From positions 124,001 through 188,000 of the forward strand of contig NZ_LVWG01000032.1 in assembly GCF_001622165.1 (NCBI RefSeq): a DNA stretch of 64,000 nt, written 5' to 3'. Both the position numbers and the translations under genes were made by a program. The DNA is from Pelodictyon luteolum. GTDB taxonomy: Bacteria > Bacteroidota > Chlorobiia > Chlorobiales > Chlorobiaceae. The notes beneath the pieces are model-generated. The model saw only the letters and a list, made by a program, of their open reading frames with translations, was not told the origin of the DNA and ran no database searches. Positions 57,973 to 64,000 of this stretch are shown piece by piece; positions within the stretch are counted from its first letter, which is position 1, and the number at the start of each line of letters is the position of its first letter.

Positions 57973-58012
57973 GCTGTGCCTCACGGGGCAGCTGAACGGA
58001 ACAGGAAACAGG

Positions 58013-58046
58013 GGGGCTGCCGGCACATGAACCGGCAGCCCCTTTT
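58013..58046 (+). terminator. Rho-independent terminator after the glucan phosphorylase gene
   Basis: GGGGCTGCCGG (58013-58023) and CCGGCAGCCCC (58032-58042) form a perfect eleven-pair stem with an eight-base loop, followed by TTTT. It also shows that pyrD starts downstream, at 58090. Confidence 0.9.
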
Positions 58047-58089
58047 GTGTTCTGCCCGAGTAACGGGCATCAACCAGAAACAGCACGAC

Positions 58090-59022
58090 ATGGCGAACAA
58101 ACATGCAACAGCGGCAGCCATCGACCTCGGCCGTGGCCTCTGCCTCAAATCCCCCGTTATGCTCGCATCGGGCACGGTATCTTACGGCGAGGAGCTCTGC
58201 CGGCTCACTGATCTTTCCAAAATCGGCGGCATTGTCACGAAAGCCATCTCGCTTGAGCCGCGTGCCGGCAATCCGCCGCAGCGCATCGCCGAAACCCCTT
58301 CGGGCATGATCAACGCTATCGGGCTGGCAAACGTCGGCATCGACCGGTTCATCTCGGATAAAGTCCCATTCCTCCAAACACTCGGCACCGCGATCGTCGT
58401 CAACATCGCCGGCCGCTCGATCGACGAGTATGCTGAAGTGGTCTCGCGCCTCGACGCCGTCCCGGGCCTTGACGGGTATGAGATCAACCTCTCCTGCCCG
58501 AACGTGAAAGGCGAATGCATGATTATGGGGGTCAGCCCCGATGCCACCCGAGAAATCGTCACCGAACTCAGGAGCATCACTGAACGCCACCTCATGATCA
58601 AGCTCACGCCGAATGTGACATCAATCAGCTCCATCGCCCTTGCGGCCGAAAAAGCCGGAGCAGACTCGGTATCGCTGATCAATACCCTGGTAGGAATGGC
58701 CATCGATTGGAAGGCACGCAGACCGCTCCTGAAAAACGTCACCGGCGGTCTCTCAGGACCAGCCATCAAGCCGGTCGCGCTCGCAAAGGTATGGGAGGTC
58801 AACAATGCCGTATCCATCCCCATTGTCGGCATGGGCGGAATCGCATCGTTCGATGATGCGATGGAGTTCCTGGTAGCAGGTGCCGGCGCGGTGCAGATCG
58901 GCACCATGAACTTCGTTCAGCCCGATATCGGCGAAAAGATCGCCACAGCGATGGAGGCGTTCTTCGGTAAACCCGGCGCGCCATCCATGGAAGCATTCCG
59001 CGGATGTCTCGTCACCGGCTGA
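58090..59022 (+). CDS. pyrD: Dihydroorotate dehydrogenase, catalytic subunit (class 1B)
   Basis: FMN enzyme of pyrimidine synthesis that oxidises dihydroorotate to orotate. 310 residues in the class 1B style: LKSPVMLASGTVSYGEEL, KAISLEPRAGNPPQRIAETPSGMINAIGLAN, EINLSCPNVKGECMIMG with the conserved cysteine in the active-site region, LMIKLTPNVTSI, and VGMGGIASFDDAMEFLVAGAGAVQIGTMNF for FMN phosphate. Class 1B needs the electron-transfer partner PyrK, not seen here. The ATG at 58090 is chosen because the longer frame would begin before and read through the terminator. Confidence 0.94.
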   Translation: MANKHATAAAIDLGRGLCLKSPVMLASGTVSYGEELCRLTDLSKIGGIVTKAISLEPRAGNPPQRIAETPSGMINAIGLANVGIDRFISDKVPFLQTLGTAIVVNIAGRSIDEYAEVVSRLDAVPGLDGYEINLSCPNVKGECMIMGVSPDATREIVTELRSITERHLMIKLTPNVTSISSIALAAEKAGADSVSLINTLVGMAIDWKARRPLLKNVTGGLSGPAIKPVALAKVWEVNNAVSIPIVGMGGIASFDDAMEFLVAGAGAVQIGTMNFVQPDIGEKIATAMEAFFGKPGAPSMEAFRGCLVTG

Positions 59023-59042
59023 CAGAGCTCTTCACAATATCG

Positions 59043-60170
59043 CTACAGACGCATGCTCCGGCGGGTGGAAAGGAACCGGCTCCGACGCCGGCCGCCGGTT
59101 TTGGAGCCCATGATCCGGTACTGACGGATGATGCGGTTCTTTGACATGAACGCCGTGTTGGTGAGCTGAGCGATGATGCGTGACTCCGTTTCACTGACGT
59201 CGACATCCGAGGGACCCTGATCACTCAGCAGCTTCACAATCAAAGGGGCGCACTCAAGCGCGATGAAGAGCATCGTGATGAACGCAATGGCATTGGCCGA
59301 TGAACGGCTGGCGTCATCATCGGAGTGAGCCAGTTCCCCTAGAGCCCAATTGCGGTCGGCAAACCCAGCCGTTGCCGCTTTCCCGGCGAGCATCCTTTCA
59401 GAAAGCATCATCTGGCTGTTGAGCCCCTCGGCATGTTTCCGACTGTTGAGATATTCCTCAAGCCGGGTGACCTGCACCGCAAGGAATGCCAGTCGCTGCT
59501 GCTTGGCCTGCACCACCTCTTCCTTGTTCTTCGCATAGGTACCGTATCCCGGCACGCCTGAGGTGGTGCTGCTGCTTGTGCCGAACACCTCCCGTTTCAG
59601 TTCCTCCCGCAGCCGGTCCACATCGTGGGATAGGGTGTCGTACTCTTTCTGGAACCGCTCGAGCTGTCCGGCCTCCATACCGTATTTCTGCATGAAGGCG
59701 TCCTGCACCCCCGCAATCTGAGCCTGCTCTGCCGCCAGGTACTTTTCCTCAAGACGCGCCCGTATTTCCTTGTCAAAAATCTTCAATTCAAGCGGACGGG
59801 CGATGACGATGGCAATAAGAACGGCAAACACCAGCCGTGGAGATGCCTGATAGAACTGCCTCAGCCCTTTCGAAGTCTTCTTGATGCTTGAAACGATGTA
59901 GCGGTCAAGATTAAAAATGGCAAGCCCCCATACCACCCCGAAAAGCACCGCCCAGAGGGAACCGAGCGGGTTGCCGGAAAAAACAAAAAAGAGTGCGTAG
60001 CCGCCGGAGAGGGAGGCAAAAAGAGCTGTAAAGAAAATCGTTGCACCGATACCGGTGTACTTGCTGTGCTCGGTGGGGTATTTTTCTATGATCTCAATCG
60101 GCGTGCCGGACGCGATACAGAAAAAACGCTGAAGGCGGTATAAGCGGGACATGCTCATGGGACCCTGCAT
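59043..60170 (-). CDS. DUF4407-family membrane protein
   Basis: A 375-residue membrane protein with about four hydrophobic segments: a pair near residues 38-62 and 70-88, one at about 108-128 (SPRLVFAVLIAIVIARPLEL), and one near 298-318 (AIAFITMLFIALECAPLIVKLLS). A long coiled-coil-like, charged stretch (about 135-265) separates the last two. The membrane core GFxxxxFNLDRYIVSS-like (LAIFNLDRYIVSSIKK) is the DUF4407 signature. Function unknown. The gene is monocistronic here, converging with pyrD. Confidence 0.78.
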   Translation of the reverse strand: MQGPMSMSRLYRLQRFFCIASGTPIEIIEKYPTEHSKYTGIGATIFFTALFASLSGGYALFFVFSGNPLGSLWAVLFGVVWGLAIFNLDRYIVSSIKKTSKGLRQFYQASPRLVFAVLIAIVIARPLELKIFDKEIRARLEEKYLAAEQAQIAGVQDAFMQKYGMEAGQLERFQKEYDTLSHDVDRLREELKREVFGTSSSTTSGVPGYGTYAKNKEEVVQAKQQRLAFLAVQVTRLEEYLNSRKHAEGLNSQMMLSERMLAGKAATAGFADRNWALGELAHSDDDASRSSANAIAFITMLFIALECAPLIVKLLSDQGPSDVDVSETESRIIAQLTNTAFMSKNRIIRQYRIMGSKTGGRRRSRFLSTRRSMRL

Positions 60171-60313
60171 CGGGGGGTGATGTTACAGAAAAGCCCGTGT
60201 TCATAAATGTACGTCACCGTTTCGAAAAACCAATCCCCGGTGAGGGTTCTGATATTCACCGATTTATCCTATCTTAAAGGTCAGCTGCAACACCAACAAA
60301 ACCCCGAAGCGTC

Positions 60314-60787
60314 ATGCGTATTGGAATCGGTATCGATGTACACCCCTTTGCTGAAGGCCGCAAACTCATCGTCGGCGGCGTCGACATTCCCTCCCCGAAA
60401 GGACTTGAAGGGCACAGTGATGCCGACGTGCTGCTCCACGCAGTCAGCGACGCGCTCCTCGGAGCTGCCGCTCTCGGAGACATCGGCCTGCACTTTCCCA
60501 ATACCAGCGCCGAGTACAAGGACATCGACAGTATGATACTCCTGAAGCATGTCGGAAAACTCCTGACGAAAAACGGGTACAGGACGGTCAATGTCGATGC
60601 CATGCTGCTTCTTGAAGCCCCGAAAATCGCCCCCTACGTTGCAGACATGCGCCGCAACATCGCACGCTGCCTTGATATTGACACATCCCTTGTTTCCGTG
60701 AAGGCGACCACCAACGAAAAACTCGGCTACATCGGCCGTGAAGAGGGCGCAGCAGCCCATGCCGTCTGCATCATCGACACACTCTGA
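60314..60787 (+). CDS. ispF: 2-C-methyl-D-erythritol 2,4-cyclodiphosphate synthase IspF
   Basis: Makes MEcPP in the MEP isoprenoid pathway, feeding carotenoids, quinones and the bacteriochlorophyll tail. 157 residues; the zinc site is the GIDVHPF near residue 8 (Asp and His) plus the His in [30 protein letters not shown]. The C-terminal [20 protein letters not shown] is typical. The ATG at 60314 is well placed, with a TATCTTA element 38 bases upstream. It converges on the permease gene. Confidence 0.96.
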   Translation: MRIGIGIDVHPFAEGRKLIVGGVDIPSPKGLEGHSDADVLLHAVSDALLGAAALGDIGLHFPNTSAEYKDIDSMILLKHVGKLLTKNGYRTVNVDAMLLLEAPKIAPYVADMRRNIARCLDIDTSLVSVKATTNEKLGYIGREEGAAAHAVCIIDTL

Positions 60788-60817
60788 GGTACTGCCCGGA
60801 AGGGCACATGCCGAATC

Positions 60818-62086
60818 TCAGACCTCTCCGCGAAGGACCTGAACCGGCATGTACCGGGTAGCCTTGCGTGCAGGACTGATAGATGAAAGGACTGCGATGA
60901 AGATGCCGAAGGCGATCACCAGAAGATGCGCATCGGGTGTTTCAAGGATGTTGATCCGGTCCGCCTTCAGCACCCCGGCCGTCGTCGCCGTAAAGCGTAT
61001 TGACGACACGAAATGACAGATCACATGACCGATCGGGCTTCCGACAAGGACCCCGAGAATGCCGATCATGAGTCCTTCGAGCATGAAGATTCCGGTGATG
61101 CTTCCCGCCTGCACCCCCATTGAACGCATGATGGCGATATCCTTCACCTTCTGCAGCACCACGGTGGTCATCACCGAAGACACCCCAAGCCCGGCAACGA
61201 TAAAGACAAACCCCACAAGCACAAGGGTGATGGCGGCGTTGCGGTTGTAGAAATCAATCACGTTGCGATTGGTCTCATCCCAGCTTTCGCTCCGGTAGCC
61301 TGTTGCAGCCTGGACGGCAGCCGCCGTCATGGAAGCCTGCTCGACATTATCCACCGAAAGACCGATACCCGTCACGGCGTTCGGCGCAACAGACTCCATA
61401 CGCCGTGCGAGCGGAAGGTTCACAAACGCTTCCCGCTCATCCTTTGCATTGAACCCGCTGCTGAAGCGACCCACAACTGTTGCTGAAAACTCCCTGCCAT
61501 CACGGTTCACGAGCACGATTCTGTCGCCATGGGATGCGTGGAGTTTTGCGGCCAGAAGGTCACCGAGAATGATGCCCTCAGAAGTATAGGCAAGTTCTGC
61601 AAGGGCGTTCACCTCCAGAAGGTTCTTCTCAAGCCCGGCAATATCTGCCTCGAGTGAAGGCACCACGCCCTTCACCACGCAGGCGGTGAACCGGCTCCGG
61701 TTGCGGGCAATTACCCTGCTTTCGACAAATGGAGATATCCCCTTCAGGCCGCTCTCACGGGAAATACCCTCGACTACGCCCAGATAGTCCTTGATCACCA
61801 AAGGGCGGTCGGGTATCACATTCTTCACCACCATCGACACCCTCCCGGACCCGGGAGGGATGATGTTGTCAGGCACGGCAACCCTCACCCGCTCAGCACG
61901 GACGACAACGTTCGGCACCGTATCGATCACTTTCGACACCACATTGGCCGAGGAGCCCTTCGCAACGGAGATGGTCGTCACGAGCATAGCCGAACCCACG
62001 GCGACACCGAGCGCGGTAAGGAGGGTCTGACGCTTCCGCTCCCTGAGATGCACCCAGGCAATCCTGAAGAGATCGGTCCAGTTCAT
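60818..62086 (-). CDS. FtsX/LolC/MacB-type ABC transporter permease
   Basis: A 422-residue membrane protein with the MacB/LolCE architecture: one N-terminal helix (about residues 18-40), a large periplasmic domain (about 41-285) and three C-terminal helices forming the FtsX domain (about 288-315, 340-365, 390-412). LALGVAVGSAMLVTTISVAKG near the start and ISPARKATRYMPVQVLRGE at the end are typical. The substrate may be lipoproteins or a peptide/lipid, but cannot be told. The ATPase partner is not in the window, so it must be supplied elsewhere. Confidence 0.88.
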   Translation of the reverse strand: MNWTDLFRIAWVHLRERKRQTLLTALGVAVGSAMLVTTISVAKGSSANVVSKVIDTVPNVVVRAERVRVAVPDNIIPPGSGRVSMVVKNVIPDRPLVIKDYLGVVEGISRESGLKGISPFVESRVIARNRSRFTACVVKGVVPSLEADIAGLEKNLLEVNALAELAYTSEGIILGDLLAAKLHASHGDRIVLVNRDGREFSATVVGRFSSGFNAKDEREAFVNLPLARRMESVAPNAVTGIGLSVDNVEQASMTAAAVQAATGYRSESWDETNRNVIDFYNRNAAITLVLVGFVFIVAGLGVSSVMTTVVLQKVKDIAIMRSMGVQAGSITGIFMLEGLMIGILGVLVGSPIGHVICHFVSSIRFTATTAGVLKADRINILETPDAHLLVIAFGIFIAVLSSISPARKATRYMPVQVLRGEV

Positions 62087-62243
62087 GGGAGAATTAGCGT
62101 TGAAAAATCACACAAAAAATCTATTTTGACTGCAGTACAGCAGCACCGGCCAATGGAAACGCAGCATTGGCAGATCACATCACAGTATACATAAATCAGG
62201 GCATCATAATCCACCCCTAAAGAGACACAAGGAGATCGTTACG

Positions 62244-63449
62244 GTGAAAAAAATTGGCATTCTCACGAGCGGCGGCGACTGCGGTGGACTCAACGCGGTC
62301 CTGAAAGGCGCAGCCCTCATGGCACAGGCGAAAGGCCTTGAGCTCTTCGTCATTCCCAACGGCTACGCAGGCCTTTACAACCTCATAGATCAGGAAAGCC
62401 TCGTTCAGCTTGATCAGCAGCGCCTCGATAAATTCGACGCAACATTCGCCGGTTCCGAAGCTGGCCACTCCCGCGTCAAGATCAAAGCGATCAGCAACCC
62501 CGAAAAATACAACCGCATCAAGGCCGGCATGAAGAAGTTCGACCTTGACGGCCTCGTCATCAGCGGCGGCGACGACTCCGGCAGCGTCATGGTTGACCTC
62601 AACCAGAACGGCATCCAGTGCATTCATGCACCAAAAACAATGGATCTCGATCTGCAGACTTATTCGGTCGGCGGCGACTCCACCATCAACCGCATCACCG
62701 AGTTCGTCCACGACCTGAAAACCACTGGCAAGACCCACAACCGGGTACTGGTCACCGAGGTATTCGGACGCTATGCGGGTCATACTGCATTCCGCAGCGG
62801 CGTTGCCGCAGAAGCGGACTGCATCCTCATACCTGAAATCCCCGCTGACTGGGACGTCGTATACCGGCACCTCGCCGAGCGTTTCACCCGCAGGATCCGC
62901 CAGAGCGATGTCCACAGCGGAACCTACACCATCGTCGTCGCCGAAGGCCTGAAAAATGCAGACGGAAGCGACATTGTCGACGAGTCGGCAGGCATCGATG
63001 CATTCGGCCACAAGAAGCTTGCCGGAGCCGGCAAGTTCACCTGCCAGGAGATCCAGAAGCGGATGAAAGCCGACCCGGCAATGCCGCTCTTCATGAAAGA
63101 AACAGGCATGTTCGTCGAAGGAATCTACGAGATCCCCGAGGTCCGCGAAATCCATCCCGGCCACCTTGTCCGCTGCGGAAGCTCGTCAGCCTACGATACC
63201 AACTTCGGGTTCGAAGCCGGAGCCGCCGCCGTCCTGCTCCTTCTTGAGGGCAAAACCGGTGTGACCGTGTCAAAGGTGAAGGGACGCAAGGTCGAGTACA
63301 TCGAATCGGAAAAAGCCATCGTGCAGCGACATGTCGATCTCGAACAGGTCGCCATGTATGAGGCACTCGGCATCTGCTTCGGCCGCAATCCGGTTGAGTA
63401 CGAACCGATCATGCGCGAAGTAGAGGGCGTGTACGAGCGGATCTACTGA
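62244..63449 (+). CDS. pfkA: 6-phosphofructokinase, probably pyrophosphate-dependent
   Basis: Phosphorylates fructose 6-phosphate in glycolysis. The 401-residue protein has ILTSGGDCGGLNAV at the start, LDGLVISGGDDSGSVM near residue 100, and CIHAPKTMDLDLQ near residue 128. The GGDDS Asp and the PKTxD Lys are the residues that mark pyrophosphate-using enzymes, whereas ATP-using ones read GGDGS and GTIDND. The YAGHTAF and GYxGL-type blocks fit group II/III PFKs. Start codon is GTG at 62244 behind AAGGAG. A strong terminator follows. PPi use would make the step reversible. Confidence 0.9.
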   Translation: MKKIGILTSGGDCGGLNAVLKGAALMAQAKGLELFVIPNGYAGLYNLIDQESLVQLDQQRLDKFDATFAGSEAGHSRVKIKAISNPEKYNRIKAGMKKFDLDGLVISGGDDSGSVMVDLNQNGIQCIHAPKTMDLDLQTYSVGGDSTINRITEFVHDLKTTGKTHNRVLVTEVFGRYAGHTAFRSGVAAEADCILIPEIPADWDVVYRHLAERFTRRIRQSDVHSGTYTIVVAEGLKNADGSDIVDESAGIDAFGHKKLAGAGKFTCQEIQKRMKADPAMPLFMKETGMFVEGIYEIPEVREIHPGHLVRCGSSSAYDTNFGFEAGAAAVLLLLEGKTGVTVSKVKGRKVEYIESEKAIVQRHVDLEQVAMYEALGICFGRNPVEYEPIMREVEGVYERIY

Positions 63450-63469
63450 TTCATTCCGCATTGATTGCA

Positions 63470-63499
63470 GCCCCGCAGGCGACTGCGGGGCTTTTTTTT
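63470..63499 (+). terminator. Rho-independent terminator after pfkA
   Basis: GCCCCGCAG (63470-63478), loop GCGA, CTGCGGGGC (63483-63491), then eight T. Perfect nine-pair stem, a textbook intrinsic terminator. Confidence 0.93.
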
Positions 63500-63502
63500 G
63501 GA

Positions 63503-63535
63503 TTTGTAAAAACCCCGAAACAAAACCTATCTTTG
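63503..63535 (+). promoter_or_regulatory. Possible promoter for ilvE (TTTG-N21-TATCTTTG)
   Basis: TTTG at 63503-63506 and TATCTTTG at 63528-63535 are separated by 21 bases, fitting the Bacteroidota-type -33 TTTG and -7 TAnnTTTG pattern. The putative start site would be about 40 bases before the ATG at 63580. Similar TAnnTTG words occur before other genes in this window. Confidence 0.4.
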
Positions 63536-63579
63536 AGCTGATTACTCAGGCAACGAACAAACACACCAACGACCGCATC

Positions 63580-64000
63580 ATGAACAAGTCTCTTAAAATC
63601 TGGATGAACGGGGAACTGATCGACTGGAACGACGCGAAGATCCACATCCTCTCGCATGTCGTCCACTACGGGTCGTCCATCTTTGAAGGCATCCGGTGCT
63701 ATGAAACCGCAAAAGGATCTGCCATCCTGTTTCTTGATGAGCACATCCGCCGCCTTCGGGACTCGTCGAAGATCTACCGCATTGAAATCCCCTATTCGGA
63801 AAAAGAGCTGAAGGATGCAGTCATCAGCACCATTCACGCCAACAGCCACAAGTCCTGCTACATCCGCCCGATCGTATACCGCGGCCAGGGCGCTCTTGGC
63901 GTCAACCCTCACCGCGCCTCAATTGAGGTATCCATCGCCACCTGGGAATGGGGCACCTACCTTGGTGATGACGTGCTTGAAACCGGTGTCGACGTCCGGG
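63580..64000 (+). CDS. ilvE: Branched-chain amino acid aminotransferase, 5' part
   Basis: PLP fold-IV aminotransferase for leucine, isoleucine and valine synthesis, cut by the end of the window after about 140 residues. The IlvE start is clear: KIWMNGELIDWNDAKIHILSHVVHYGSSIFEGIRCYET, then LFLDEHIRRLRDSSKIYRIEIPYS, and CYIRPIVYRGQGALGVNP. The PLP lysine lies beyond the window. The VHYGSSIFEGIR region fits IlvE rather than D-amino acid transaminase or PabC. It follows pfkA's terminator, so it has its own promoter. Confidence 0.93.
   Translation, partial: MNKSLKIWMNGELIDWNDAKIHILSHVVHYGSSIFEGIRCYETAKGSAILFLDEHIRRLRDSSKIYRIEIPYSEKELKDAVISTIHANSHKSCYIRPIVYRGQGALGVNPHRASIEVSIATWEWGTYLGDDVLETGVDVR

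Noticed and set aside
57976-58089. Longer N-terminus for PyrD
   Set aside because: It would begin just after glgP and read through a perfect terminator hairpin; the family N-terminus starts at 58090.
56968-58590. Very long open frame (540 codons) on the minus strand
   Set aside because: Antisense to glgP and pyrD, and crosses the glgP terminator; a codon-bias shadow with low-complexity Val/Asp/Ala-rich translation.
62217-63164. 315-codon minus-strand open frame
   Set aside because: Fully antisense to pfkA; shadow.

Overview
The window looks like one contiguous chromosomal segment of a green sulfur bacterium (Chlorobia; a Chlorobium/Pelodictyon-type genome, probably of a halotolerant strain). 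This is an inference from several features together: a group II/III-type nif cluster with nifI1 and nifI2 between nifH and nifD, a NifB-NifX fusion, system II cytochrome c maturation, a PPi-type phosphofructokinase, a DnaG lacking the usual zinc ligands, a split CarB, and a lysine aminomutase/beta-lysine acetyltransferase pair. The sequence is GC-rich by eye and densely coding on both strands. I see no tRNA, rRNA, insertion sequence, phage gene or CRISPR array.

Layout. 1-8.5 kb: hisF, a CIA30-like gene, a YqhA-family membrane protein, the leftward set ackA-xfp-corA (phosphoketolase shunt plus Mg transporter), then adenine deaminase and hpt (purine salvage). 8.7-21.2 kb: the nitrogen fixation cluster nifV-nifA, then nifH-I1-I2-D-K-E-N-B and a thioredoxin-like [2Fe-2S] ferredoxin. 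nifA is split by a -1 frame change at two A7 runs. A 517-base gap before nifH holds two unusual perfect dyads, a sigma-54 promoter and a hairpin at the predicted 5' end of the nifH mRNA.

21.2-26.7 kb: a molybdenum-centred island. A ModE-type operator lies in front of a small c-type cytochrome and a TonB-dependent receptor, followed by modE itself, moaA and a MOSC-domain gene. 26.8-32.7 kb: sulfur metabolism (DUF4395 protein, O-acetylhomoserine sulfhydrylase, cystathionine gamma-synthase/lyase) and the tightly overlapped thiS-thiG-thiH-thiF operon. 32.8-34.9 kb: resB-ccsA. 34.9-37.7 kb: leftward marR-ablA-ablB, predicted to make the osmolyte N-epsilon-acetyl-beta-lysine.

37.9-47.5 kb: a Gfo/Idh/MocA oxidoreductase, hemN, purE with a DUF985 cupin, a type II NADH dehydrogenase with a small membrane protein, argD with another small membrane protein, and the leftward energy-transduction operon exbB-exbD-exbD-tonB, which could power the TonB-dependent receptor at 22-24 kb. 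47.7-64 kb: dnaG, glyA, ribBA, the C-terminal half of carB, a ferritin-like protein, a metallophosphoesterase, an alpha-glucan phosphorylase, pyrD, a DUF4407 membrane protein, ispF, an FtsX/LolC-type permease, a PPi-type phosphofructokinase and the 5' end of ilvE, cut by the window edge.

The most promising lead is the Mo island: the operator, the regulator, an outer-membrane receptor and cofactor genes sit next to a Mo-nitrogenase cluster, which suggests TonB-dependent molybdenum acquisition. The shared dyad family in front of nifH and the nifA frame change come next.
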